Shown: positions 32,326-39,051, counted from the stretch's first letter. The stretch: 45,312 nucleotides of DNA from Longimycelium tulufanense (GCF_014645795.1 NZ_BMMK01000004.1:248538-293849); one strand, 5' to 3'. A program made the numbers and translations. Notes: a model not told the origin generated them from the letters alone.

Positions 32326-32826
32326 TTACTTGGTGGGGTACTGCGGCCGGCACTGGTCGCTGCGGTCTCGGCTGGGGCAGTACCAGCCGGCATACGGCTT
32401 GCCGGCGTTGCTGATGCCGGAGCGCCACACCATCGGCCCCAGCTCGGCCGCGTGGCGGCAGTAGCGCTGTTCGCCGCCCGGGGGCTGCTGGTACGGGGGC
32501 TTGCCCTGGGGCTGGCTTCCGGTGGCCGGCTTCGGCGGTCGTGGGGTCCCGCCACCCTTGGCCGAGAAGTACGCGCCGACGGCCGCGGTCTTGTCGATCA
32601 GTGCCTTTAGGCTGTTCTCGTCGTCCAGGGCTTCCCGTGCGGCCTGAACCGTCGGGGCCTTGATCACGATCCACGGCGCGTCATAACCGCTGCCGCCCTT
32701 CAGGGTTACTGAGACCTCGCCGTTGGTGGACGCGGGCACCGCGGCTTCGTCCCACGGTGGCTTGACGGTGGTGTTCTCGTTGGTCGCGGTGGTGGGCGCA
32801 GGGTCAGCGAACGGGTCGACAGACAT
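32326..32826 (-). CDS. phage early protein with C-terminal zinc-ribbon-like motif
   Basis: A 166-residue protein next to the polymerase. The N-terminal half has a strand-rich domain (EVSVTLKGGSGYDAPWIVIKAPTVQAAREAL), followed by a Pro/Gln/Gly-rich linker and a Cys/His end (QRYCRHAAELGPMVWRSG ... KPYAGWYCPSRDRSDQCRPQYPTK). The position and layout suggest a single-strand DNA-binding or polymerase-associated role, as for similar cluster A genes, but I cannot name a family. ATG 32826 follows GAAGGGA. Confidence 0.65.
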   Translation of the reverse strand: MSVDPFADPAPTTATNENTTVKPPWDEAAVPASTNGEVSVTLKGGSGYDAPWIVIKAPTVQAAREALDDENSLKALIDKTAAVGAYFSAKGGGTPRPPKPATGSQPQGKPPYQQPPGGEQRYCRHAAELGPMVWRSGISNAGKPYAGWYCPSRDRSDQCRPQYPTK

Positions 32827-32872
32827 CGATGTCCCTTCGTGAGATTTCGGCGAATGTGGGCGGAGAGAGCGA

Positions 32873-33469
32873 TTACCGCGGCCGGGAGGTGACATATCGG
32901 GCGGTGTCGTTGCTCAGGACCTCGCGGGTGCCGGGTCCGTCCTGATAGGCCGTGCGTCGGTTGCGGTGGACGTTGTTCATGGCCTGGGTCAGTGCGAGCC
33001 GTGCCCGGCTGAGTCGCTTCCGGCCGGCGCCTGTCACCAGCGGGTAGGTGCCCAGCAGATACGCCTCCACGAGGGCATCGGCATAGCCCTGGTTCCGCTT
33101 GCGGAGCAGTTCAAGCCCCTCTCCCAGGTCCAGCCGCTCGGTGGCGGTGTCGGTGTGCCCACGGGTGAGCGCGCCGCCCTCCAGGAGGGCCTTGACCTCC
33201 TCGGTCCCGTAGTGGACCTGCCCGGAAAAGCGGGCGTAATCCTCGCGGTACTGGGCTGCGACCTGGGTTCCGATGCGGCGCAGCGCGTTGTACCGGTCCG
33301 GCGGATCCATGTCGGTGACTTGCCGAACGTAGTCTCGGGATTCCATGAGCTTGGCCCAGATCTCCTGTTCGGCGTCGTCGGCCTCGATCACGCCGGGCCA
33401 TGCGGTGGCCACGTCCCGGGCTGCGCGGCGCACGTCCCCGTAGATCAGGCCAGCGTCAACAGTGCCCAT
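32873..33469 (-). CDS. sigma-factor-like phage protein
   Basis: A 198-residue protein. 'GVIEADDAEQEIWAKLMES' resembles sigma-70 region 2 (core-binding, E-D-x-x-Q-E-V-x-x-K-L), and the C-terminal 'GYADALVEAYLLGTYPLVTGAGRKRLSRARLALTQAMN' could be a degenerate region 4 helix-turn-helix. Proteins like this are annotated as sigma-like in actinophages. ATG 33469 with AAAGGAGA at good spacing. It may steer RNA polymerase, but the match is weak. Confidence 0.6.
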   Translation of the reverse strand: MGTVDAGLIYGDVRRAARDVATAWPGVIEADDAEQEIWAKLMESRDYVRQVTDMDPPDRYNALRRIGTQVAAQYREDYARFSGQVHYGTEEVKALLEGGALTRGHTDTATERLDLGEGLELLRKRNQGYADALVEAYLLGTYPLVTGAGRKRLSRARLALTQAMNNVHRNRRTAYQDGPGTREVLSNDTARYVTSRPR

Positions 33470-33489
33470 GTCTGGTCTCCTTTGCTTTG

Positions 33490-34266
33490 TCAGGCTGAGT
33501 AGATGTCGCCGTCGACGGTGAATCGACCGGAGCGGACGGGCACCAGGTCGACACGCACGTCCTTCTTGTCGTTGATGTGGGCGATGGCAAAGCCCTGCTG
33601 CCAGTTCCCGGTACCGCCCTTGAGGTATCCGGCCGCCTTCATGTTCATGAGGTTGCCGACTTCGACTCCGGTCACGGTCTTGGTGACCTTTCCGCCGTAC
33701 CCGGTGGTGTGACTGCCCATCCCGAGCCGATGGGTGTGGCCCATCATCACGCTGGCGCCGAACTTTTTCGCCGCGTTCAGGGCGGTGTTACCGGCAATCT
33801 GACTCAGACGGATTCCACCGAGGTGGCCGTGGGTTACGACCCAACCGGGGGCGAGGTCGTAGAAGTCAGGCAGGCGCTGAATCCCGAACCCGTCGAAGTC
33901 CAGCAGGGTCTCCATGTCGAAGGCTCCGGCACCAGCCAGCGCGGGTGCATACCTCGACAGGTAGGTGCGCGGCCGGAGATCATGGTTTCCCTCGATCACC
34001 CCCACTGGACCCGAAAATACGTCACGCAGGGGCGCGAGGAAGTTCTTCCGGGCGTACTCCGAGTCCTTGAAAACACTCCCCTCGTACTCGGCAGCGGTCC
34101 CCCGCGACCACCGGCTTGGCTGCGGGTAGTCCATCAGGTCACCGATCTGCACAACCTCGTCGGGCTGGTACTCCTTGAGGAACCGGAGAAGGGCCTTGAC
34201 GGCGCGGCGGTCCTCATAAGGAATCTGAAGGTCACTAATCACGACGATGCGCTTGCTGTTAGTCAC
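33490..34266 (-). CDS. phage metallophosphoesterase
   Basis: A 258-residue calcineurin-like enzyme. Metal-binding motifs are ISDLQIPY (Asp-x-Gln in place of the common Asp-x-His), QIGDLMDYP, IEGNHDLR, THGH and MGHTHRLG. The mycobacteriophage D29/L5 relative (gp66, from memory) acts on cyclic nucleotides and phosphodiesters; here it sits between primase and sigma-like genes. The start is GTG 34266 and overlaps the upstream gene by eight bases. Confidence 0.9.
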   Translation of the reverse strand: MTNSKRIVVISDLQIPYEDRRAVKALLRFLKEYQPDEVVQIGDLMDYPQPSRWSRGTAAEYEGSVFKDSEYARKNFLAPLRDVFSGPVGVIEGNHDLRPRTYLSRYAPALAGAGAFDMETLLDFDGFGIQRLPDFYDLAPGWVVTHGHLGGIRLSQIAGNTALNAAKKFGASVMMGHTHRLGMGSHTTGYGGKVTKTVTGVEVGNLMNMKAAGYLKGGTGNWQQGFAIAHINDKKDVRVDLVPVRSGRFTVDGDIYSA

Positions 34267-34723
34267 TCGTCTCCCCGAGAGCACCCCGCATCCGGTCGGT
34301 GAGGATGAAGAGCATCGCCGCGTAGTTGGCGATGTCCATGATTTCCTCTTGGAGCATCCCCAGAACCTCGACCGGGGACAGGCCCTCGAACTGCTGGAAC
34401 CCGGCCCTGGCGTACTGGTCACGACCGACACCACGGACGCGGGACACGCAATGGACGATGAAACGCTCGACGAATCCGCTGAGCTGGTCGGTCGTCAGGC
34501 CGAACGGTGGACCGTCCAGCTCCTCCTCGTCGTCCCGCTCCTCGTCGGGGTCTTCGGTCTCGCCCACGATCAGGATGCGGATCAGCTCGTCCGCGCGCTT
34601 ACCGTGGAGAACACCGCCCACGTCCACGAGATACACCCCGAGTTCATGGCCCTGGACGACTCCGATGCCGCCGATGCCCTCCCCGGCGATGATGAGCACT
34701 CGCTCACCGGTCTCGAAAGTCAA
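34259..34723 (-). CDS. phage protein with KOW-like N-terminus and MazG-like C-terminal helices
   Basis: A 154-residue protein. The first 40 residues (TFETGERVLIIAGEGIGGIGVVQGHELGVYLVDVGG) look like a small KOW/SH3-like barrel. The last 50 (FQQFEGLSPVEVLGMLQEEIMDIANYAAMLFILTDRM) follow the E-E-x-x-D-x-x-N-Y-x-A-M helix pattern of phage dNTP-pyrophosphatase-like (MazG-type) proteins. The start codon is TTG 34723, which overlaps the primase stop (TTGA). Function uncertain. Confidence 0.6.
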   Translation of the reverse strand: MTFETGERVLIIAGEGIGGIGVVQGHELGVYLVDVGGVLHGKRADELIRILIVGETEDPDEERDDEEELDGPPFGLTTDQLSGFVERFIVHCVSRVRGVGRDQYARAGFQQFEGLSPVEVLGMLQEEIMDIANYAAMLFILTDRMRGALGETSD

Positions 34724-35379
34724 ATTCCCATCCTTTCCAACAGGCCAGCTTTGCCGTGCGCGGCGAACACCGAGTTCACGTCCTCGTTGTCGGCAAAGGT
34801 CACAGGTTGTGCGTTGGGCAGGTCACCGCACACGCGCTCGGCGAACTTGCGTCCCGCCACGTCGCCGTCTGCGAAAACCCACACCCGCCGATAGCCGAGA
34901 AAGATCCGACGGAACCGCCGAAGCCAAGCATCCGCACCGGAAACCCCGACCGTGGGGACGCCCGTGACGGAGGCGGTGACAGTATCGATCTCACCTTCAG
35001 CAACGCCGATCTCGTCGTGTGTCTGAAGTACCGCAGGGGTGTTGAACAGGCGGGTCGTCATCCCGGGCAGGGACATGTACTTGCTGTGCCTGTGTTCCTT
35101 GTGGTCGTGATTCTCGATGCAGCGGAACCGCATCGCCACCACGGTCCACCCCGAGGTCGGGGACCAGCGCAGGTAAGGAATCGCCAGCCACCCCCGGTAC
35201 CGCTCGTGCCCGGGAAGCGGGTCAGCCACGAAACCGAGGCGAAACCGGCCGACCTCCTCCATCGCCAGTCCGCGCTCCTTGGCCAAATACTCTTCTGCTG
35301 GACTTCCTACGAGACTGGCGTGGTAGCACGTCGTCGCTTCCACCAGCGATTTCCGCTGCGCGTCGCACAGCTTCTGCAA
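34720..35379 (-). CDS. DNA primase, TOPRIM (catalytic) part
   Basis: A 219-residue protein with the central part of a DnaG-type phage primase: 'AEEYLAKERGLAMEEVGRFRLGFV', 'WLAIPYLRWSPTSGWTVVAMRFR', then the TOPRIM elements 'GVAEGEIDTVTA', 'TVGVSGADAW' and 'VWVFADGDVAGRKFAERV'. The zinc-finger half is encoded by the preceding, overlapping gene in another frame. It starts at TTG 35379, six bases after a perfect AGGAGG inside the upstream gene. A +1 frameshift joining the two halves is an alternative. Confidence 0.85.
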   Translation of the reverse strand: MQKLCDAQRKSLVEATTCYHASLVGSPAEEYLAKERGLAMEEVGRFRLGFVADPLPGHERYRGWLAIPYLRWSPTSGWTVVAMRFRCIENHDHKEHRHSKYMSLPGMTTRLFNTPAVLQTHDEIGVAEGEIDTVTASVTGVPTVGVSGADAWLRRFRRIFLGYRRVWVFADGDVAGRKFAERVCGDLPNAQPVTFADNEDVNSVFAAHGKAGLLERMGI

Positions 35380-35620
35380 AACTCACCTCCTCGTATCGTT
35401 GGATCAGTGTTGGCACATCGCCCTTCATTCCACAGCCGTGGCACCGGAACGCGCCCCGCCGATAGCTAATGGACGCAGACGCGCGTGTCTCACCATGGAA
35501 CGGGCAAAGGCAGGAGTTCCATTCGCGTCGGTCCGGCGGGAGCTCCCAACCGGGAAACCAGTGGCGGATCACGACGGCGATGGGCGCAGAAGACACCGAT
35601 GTGTCATCCAAACCATCCAC
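35222..35620 (-). CDS. DNA primase, zinc-finger (CHC2-type) part
   Basis: A 132-residue protein with a CHC2-like zinc-binding primase domain: 'SCLCPFHGETRASASISYRRGAFRCHGCGMKGDVPTLIQRYEEVSFAEAVRRAAEI', giving the Cys-x2-His and Cys-x2-Cys pairs. After residue about 95 the sequence becomes Arg/Gly/Ser-rich, the point where the frame of the catalytic half takes over. The overlap with that gene is 158 bases. The start is probably GTG 35620, within an imperfect repeat that contains a candidate stoperator. Confidence 0.82.
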   Translation of the reverse strand: MDGLDDTSVSSAPIAVVIRHWFPGWELPPDRREWNSCLCPFHGETRASASISYRRGAFRCHGCGMKGDVPTLIQRYEEVSFAEAVRRAAEIAGGSDDVLPRQSRRKSSRRVFGQGARTGDGGGRPVSPRFRG

Positions 35621-35622
35621 AT

Positions 35623-35635
35623 CCCATACATCAAG
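35623..35635 (+). promoter_or_regulatory. candidate repressor site (stoperator-like), site 1
   Basis: CCCATACATCAAG directly before the primase zinc-finger gene. It shares the asymmetric 13-base pattern CCCAKACRTCAAG with the sites at 37108 and 38848, all in one orientation relative to the leftward genes. L5-family repressors bind asymmetric 13-mers ending TCAAG. A longer imperfect repeat of about 33 bases is shared with the 37.1-kb site. Confidence 0.6.
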
Positions 35636-36049
35636 TTATTTGGCTGAGAGAACGCGCCGAGACGGTGGGTTGATCAAGTAGTCAATGGCGCGTTGGAGTG
35701 CGTCCGGGTCATCGTGGAGATGGCCCAGCACACCCCGGTTACACGGCCCGCACAGGAGTCCTCGTACCTCTCCGGTTCGGTGGTTGTGGTCGACCGCGAG
35801 GCGTCGCCGACCGGTCCCCTTGGCGCGTTGGCAGATGGCACAAGCACCTCCTTGTGCTTCATACAATCGCTCGTACTCGTCCAGTGTGATGCCGTAGGTC
35901 CGCTGGATGTGCCTGCTGTGGGCGGCTCGACGACGGGCGGCCCGTGCCGCACGGTGATGGGTGGCGCAACGGGGGCCGGGGTAGGGAGCGGGGCGTTTCC
36001 CGCCGCGGCAGTCCCGACATCGTCTCACCCGCCCCACGGTGCACTCCAC
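35636..36049 (-). CDS. recombination endonuclease VII (Holliday junction resolvase)
   Basis: A 137-residue nuclease of the T4 gp49 / endonuclease VII class. 'YGITLDEYERLYEAQGGACAICQ', 'LAVDHNHRTGEVRGLLCGPCNRGVLGHLHDDPDALQRAIDYL' carry the two Cys pairs of the zinc site and the catalytic Asp-His-x-His/Asn of a beta-beta-alpha-metal nuclease. The N-terminus adds a further Cys/His-rich stretch. In L5-like phages this gene sits near the primase, as here. GTG 36049 overlaps the helicase gene by 25 bases; a GTG four codons later is possible. Confidence 0.92.
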   Translation of the reverse strand: MECTVGRVRRCRDCRGGKRPAPYPGPRCATHHRAARAARRRAAHSRHIQRTYGITLDEYERLYEAQGGACAICQRAKGTGRRRLAVDHNHRTGEVRGLLCGPCNRGVLGHLHDDPDALQRAIDYLINPPSRRVLSAK

Positions 36050-36816
36050 GGGCTGCCGGCCGTCGGCGAGGGATCGCGGACGAGTGCTCGCTCACCTACG
36101 AACTCCAGTTCGGCGTAGGTGAGTCCCGAGGGATCTGCCTTTCCGGAACGGTTCTTGACCGGCGAGACGTTCAGCGCGCCGTGCAGCGTGAGCACAAGCT
36201 CGGGCACACGGGTCACCTGCCCCTTGACTCCCGAGAGTGGGATAGGTTTGTCGCTGTCGACGTAGGGGCCGGTGACGTGGTGCAGTGCCACCACGCACGC
36301 GTTCGTCGCTCGTGCCATGGAATGCAGGTAGTCGAGGATGGACTCCAGTCCACTGAACGGATCGTCGTCATCCGCCCCTCCGCGAACGTTGGTGATGTTG
36401 TCGACGATGATCAGGTGTGGGAAGTCGCCGTACACCTCCTCGTAGCTCTCCACTGCTTCCTCCAGGTCATCGGTGTCGGGGCTGGCGTCGTAGTCCAACC
36501 GGATCGGTGCCCGCGCCAGGCGTTCGCGGTCCTCACCGGGAATGCGGTCCTCCAGGATCGCTTGGGACGCCTCCTCGATCGTTCGGTCACACAGGATCGC
36601 CATGGATCTGGTGAGCTGCACCCATGCGTCCGAGTCGGCACTGAACACCAGCGCAGGGACACCGCCGCGCAGGGCCAGGTTGAGCGCCATAATGCTCTTT
36701 CCGGTTCCCGGCCCCGCGGCGACGAGCACGAGCTGACCGCGCAGGAACCGGATGCCCTTCTCCTCCAACGACGTCCACACCACCGGAAGGGGTTCCCCTG
36801 CCGCGCCCCGTACCAA
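36025..36816 (-). CDS. DnaB/RecA-like helicase
   Basis: A RecA-fold ATPase of about 263 residues. Walker A is AAGPGTGKS, Walker B is HLIIVDNITN, and 'NACVVALHHVTG' and 'KGQVTRVPELVLTL' match the sensor and arginine regions of DnaB-like phage helicases (D29 gp65 type, from memory). There is no N-terminal DnaB domain. The start is uncertain: TTG 36816, or a non-standard ATT a little upstream that has AAGGGA at normal spacing; no ATG or GTG is available after the in-frame TAG near 36850. Confidence 0.88.
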   Translation of the reverse strand: MVRGAAGEPLPVVWTSLEEKGIRFLRGQLVLVAAGPGTGKSIMALNLALRGGVPALVFSADSDAWVQLTRSMAILCDRTIEEASQAILEDRIPGEDRERLARAPIRLDYDASPDTDDLEEAVESYEEVYGDFPHLIIVDNITNVRGGADDDDPFSGLESILDYLHSMARATNACVVALHHVTGPYVDSDKPIPLSGVKGQVTRVPELVLTLHGALNVSPVKNRSGKADPSGLTYAELEFVGERALVRDPSPTAGSPWSAPWGG

Positions 36817-36827
36817 CTGGCTCTGAA

Positions 36828-37100
36828 TCAGGCTGTGAATCGGTGATCCCTTCTACAGGCTCGCGAGCTTGACAATGACTCGGCCCCACACCCGTCGGAG
36901 CCAGGCAGCCCTGGGCCTTCTACCGTCCCCCGGCAAGCACAATCAGCCGGTTCCTCATGGAGGCGCGAGTGCGCGGTGGGTTGCCGCGATCCCCAACGCC
37001 GCACCCACGTCCGCCGCGACGAACCACGGCTCGCCGTCCATGGCCACGCCCCGGACCTCAGCCGAATCCTCAAACCTGAGACCTCGATCTCCCCCACCAT
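36828..37100 (-). pseudogene. Bro-N (phage antirepressor) domain remnant with two frameshifts
   Basis: The Bro-N motif is read in two frames. The outer frame (start ATG 37100) gives MVGEIEVSG, then the other frame gives LRFEDSAEVRGVAMDGEPWF and VAADVGAALGIAATHRALA, and the outer frame resumes with RLHEEPADCACRG. Joined, these follow the family pattern (F-E-x-x-x-V-R, D-G-E-P-W-F-V-A-A-D-V, x-x-A-L-R-R-L-H-E-E). Two opposite frameshifts, one near 37075 and one near 36960, would restore it. No long C-terminal domain follows. Today's open frame of 94 codons makes a scrambled protein. Alternatively, a sequencing-error pair. Confidence 0.65.
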
Positions 37101-37107
37101 CCAAACT

Positions 37108-37120
37108 CCCATACATCAAG
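37108..37120 (+). promoter_or_regulatory. candidate repressor site (stoperator-like), site 2
   Basis: CCCATACATCAAG, identical to site 1 over 13 bases, located between the nuclease gene and the broken antirepressor. The flanks are also similar to site 1 (CCATCCA before, TGGGC/TTGGC after). On the minus strand it reads CTTGATGTATGGG with a possible -35 TTGATG but no good -10, so it is more likely a stoperator than a promoter. Confidence 0.6.
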
Positions 37121-37139
37121 TAACTGGGCACAAGAAAAG

Positions 37140-37928
37140 CTACGCTGCGGCGTACGCGCACGACGCCTGGACGGGACAGAAGCGGCACTTCGCCGGCTCC
37201 GGCTTCGGTTCAAACCTGCCTGCCCGCACTGCGGCGTCCATCTGGTGAAACTCCTCGGTAACCCGCTCCACCGTCCACTCGGTGAGCGCGTAGGGAAGGG
37301 TGGGCTTGCCGGAGCGACCCATCCAGTAGTCACCGATCGTCACGGAGATGCCGTAGTTGAGGAGAAGCGCGATCGCGTAGACGGCGAGCTGGAACGCATC
37401 GCCCGGCAGATTGCCGGTCTTCAGGTCGCGAGGCCAGGGGGTGGGACGCGCGGGACACGTGGTCACCTGGTCCAGGTAGCCGCGCACCGGAACGCCATCG
37501 AGGTTGATCTCAAACCCCAGCTCGATCGCGGGGTCCCCGGCCGGAGTTGTCCACACGACTTCCTGGGGTGCGGTGACGGTGTAGTAGTGGACATACCGGG
37601 TGACCTGTTCCAAGCCGAGCCGGTGCCGGCGTTCGATATCGGCTTCCCCATGATACGGCCCCGAGGAAAACCAATAGTCCCAGCGGGGCGTTTCCTCGCA
37701 CAGGCGGTTGGTGTGCTTCGTGTAGCTCTCCCTGTAAACCTCGTGTGCCTCGTCAAGGCTCATCGTTCGCCCCGACCGCTCCCATGCCTCCGCAGCTTCG
37801 TGTACGGCCAACCCTTGCGGGAGCCACGCAGCGGGCCTCTCCCAGACACGTTCAATCCGATGCAGGCGATACCTCTCCGGGCACAGCTTAAACTCACCGA
37901 GCTGGCTCGCTGATCTATAATCGGTCAC
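37140..37928 (-). CDS. Cas4/RecB-like PD-(D/E)XK nuclease
   Basis: A 262-residue nuclease. 'SASQLGEFKLCPERYRLHRIERVW' is the RecB-family opening with the first Cys of a four-Cys cluster; 'GLAVHEAAEAWE' supplies the His; 'VRGYLDQVTT ... PWPRDLKTGN' the Asp and the Asp-x-Lys pair; 'QLAVYAIALL' motif QxxxY; and 'AKCRFCPVQASCAYA' the closing Cys cluster, probably iron-sulfur. L5-like phages have such a RecB-like exonuclease next to the repressor. Not a CRISPR gene: no cas genes or array are near. GTG 37928 after AAAGG; the frame continues to 37973. Confidence 0.9.
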   Translation of the reverse strand: MTDYRSASQLGEFKLCPERYRLHRIERVWERPAAWLPQGLAVHEAAEAWERSGRTMSLDEAHEVYRESYTKHTNRLCEETPRWDYWFSSGPYHGEADIERRHRLGLEQVTRYVHYYTVTAPQEVVWTTPAGDPAIELGFEINLDGVPVRGYLDQVTTCPARPTPWPRDLKTGNLPGDAFQLAVYAIALLLNYGISVTIGDYWMGRSGKPTLPYALTEWTVERVTEEFHQMDAAVRAGRFEPKPEPAKCRFCPVQASCAYAAA

Positions 37929-38230
37929 CGCTGCCTTTCTATCATGCAGTTGTGCAGCACGTCTCCCGGGCACTCCGGAAAGATACGGTACGTGATTCTC
38001 TCGGCCTGACCAAACATCATTTCTTCGTCTGGAACGGTGATCCTGGACGTCTCCTCAAAGCAGGTCATTCTGAGGAACTCGGCTACCGGAAGAAGCCATG
38101 GATCAGCGGAGTCCACCAAAGGGCTAACATAAACACCCAGCTCCCTGAAACCGTTATTACCACTCCAGAGGTGAGCTTCCAAGAACATGGGTTCGTAGGC
38201 GAGTGTGGCGAGTTGGCACCTCGGTCTCAT
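37925..38230 (-). CDS. hypothetical phage protein between repressor and nuclease
   Basis: A 101-residue protein starting at ATG 38230 (RPRCQLATLAYEPMFLEAHLW...). It overlaps the nuclease start by four bases. It contains several aromatic strands and three Cys near the ends but no known motif. A TTG at 38266 would give 113 residues; I prefer the ATG, though its ribosome binding site is rather far upstream. It belongs to the same leftward operon. Confidence 0.6.
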   Translation of the reverse strand: MRPRCQLATLAYEPMFLEAHLWSGNNGFRELGVYVSPLVDSADPWLLPVAEFLRMTCFEETSRITVPDEEMMFGQAERITYRIFPECPGDVLHNCMIERQR

Positions 38231-38272
38231 GCGTGAGCGGTGGTCCTCTCGAAAGCTGAAGGGCAAGGGCCT

Positions 38273-38803
38273 TCAGCGTGACATCGTTGTTGAACTTTCT
38301 GGTCGTATCTTCGGGAACTTGAGGAGCCTTCGTCCCCTTTCTGTCAAGTTTGTGTACTCGTTCACCCTGATGAGGAGATCCCCATCGCTTCCTTGCCGGC
38401 GCCGGTAGGCAAACCCGCCCACGCTGTCCACCTCGTGCGGCGGGATTTCTGGGTCGTACTCCACGACGACGTCTTCCCGCTCCAGGTAGTTGTAGAAACT
38501 GGCCAGCTCCCGAAGACGCCGATCGCTGAAGTCTCGACCTCCGGTCGCCATGTACTCAAAGTGGTCACGCAACATCCTGAGTGGATGCGAGTTCTTGAAC
38601 CTTCGAGGAACCGGCCTCCACGGGAAATGTTCAAGGGCCTCTTCGCGTGGTGTCTTCAGCCTATCGCCCACCTGTTGCTTGAGTTGACTGACATACTGCG
38701 GACTTACACCATGATCACGCGCGATCTTCGCCTGTGTGTCGCCGCGAAGCATGCAGGCGGCGACCTTTTCCGGAGTCAAGCCTGAGCGGTTTCTACGAGC
38801 CAT
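38273..38803 (-). CDS. L5-like phage immunity repressor
   Basis: A 176-residue DNA-binding protein. 'TQAKIARDHGVSPQYVSQLKQQVGDRL' is a helix-turn-helix. The rest ('LEHFPWRPVPRRFKNSHPLRMLRDHFEYMATGG', 'LEREDVVVEYDPEIPPHEVDSVGGFAYR', 'SDGDLLIRVNEYTNLTERGRRLLKFP') matches my memory of the L5/Bxb1 gp71-type repressor along its whole length. It should hold the early operon silent by binding asymmetric operator/stoperator sites. ATG 38803 has AGGAGG at good spacing, and its own promoter carries such a site at 38848-38860. Confidence 0.85.
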   Translation of the reverse strand: MARRNRSGLTPEKVAACMLRGDTQAKIARDHGVSPQYVSQLKQQVGDRLKTPREEALEHFPWRPVPRRFKNSHPLRMLRDHFEYMATGGRDFSDRRLRELASFYNYLEREDVVVEYDPEIPPHEVDSVGGFAYRRRQGSDGDLLIRVNEYTNLTERGRRLLKFPKIRPESSTTMSR

Positions 38804-38830
38804 GCGCGATACCTCCTACCAAGGAGGTGG

Positions 38831-38859
38831 ACGGTAGCCAGGCCACACCCAGACGTCAA
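38831..38859 (-). promoter_or_regulatory. repressor promoter
   Basis: Read on the minus strand: -35 TTGACG (38859-38854), 17-base spacer, -10 TACCGT (38836-38831). The start point would be near 38824, giving a short leader with AGGAGG before ATG 38803. A good sigma-70-type match by eye. Confidence 0.65.
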
Positions 38860-38860
38860 G
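38848..38860 (+). promoter_or_regulatory. candidate repressor operator over the -35 box
   Basis: CCCAGACGTCAAG, 11 of 13 bases identical to the sites at 35623 and 37108, covering the -35 box of the repressor promoter. In L5 the operator overlaps the -35 box of the early promoter in the same way, so autorepression is likely. Confidence 0.65.
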
Positions 38861-38992
38861 TCTCTGGACGCGCCACACGGCCGCCCGTGCGGCCCAGCCC
38901 CCTCTCCTAGCCGCCCAACCCTCTCATGAAGTCACACCCCCCAATCACACCCGGTGGCCATAGTGCTGCGACGAGCAACATTCTGGAGGGCA

Positions 38993-39019
38993 TTGACCGA
39001 ACCTTTCAACTACTATTCC
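38993..39019 (+). promoter_or_regulatory. candidate rightward promoter
   Basis: TTGACC (38993-38998) and TATTCC (39014-39019) with a 15-base spacer, a little short. It points to the XRE gene at 39177 and its -10 box overlaps the left arm of the palindrome at 39017. Confidence 0.4.
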
Positions 39020-39051
39020 CAGGGGTATCCCTGGTAGGGATACCCCTGGGA
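39017..39051. repeat. perfect 16-bp palindrome with 3-base centre
   Basis: Left arm TCCCAGGGGTATCCCT (39017-39032), centre GGT, right arm AGGGATACCCCTGGGA (39036-39051). It lies between divergent genes and next to a candidate promoter, which suggests a dimeric regulator site, perhaps for the XRE protein. It could also fold as a terminator, but no gene ends here. Confidence 0.85.

Noticed and set aside
32255-32555. Extension of the polymerase frame up to 32555
   Set aside because: The extra 154 residues overlap two other coupled genes and are Arg/Pro-rich; ATG 32093 fits the ATGA overlap.
35667-35685. GGTGGGTTGATCAAG as an L5-type site
   Set aside because: It lies inside the endonuclease VII coding sequence and differs from the local consensus in most of the 5' half.
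37140-37928. Cas4-like nuclease as a sign of CRISPR-Cas
   Set aside because: No cas1, cas2, effector gene or repeat-spacer array is in the window; RecB/Cas4-like nucleases are standard in L5-like phages next to the repressor.
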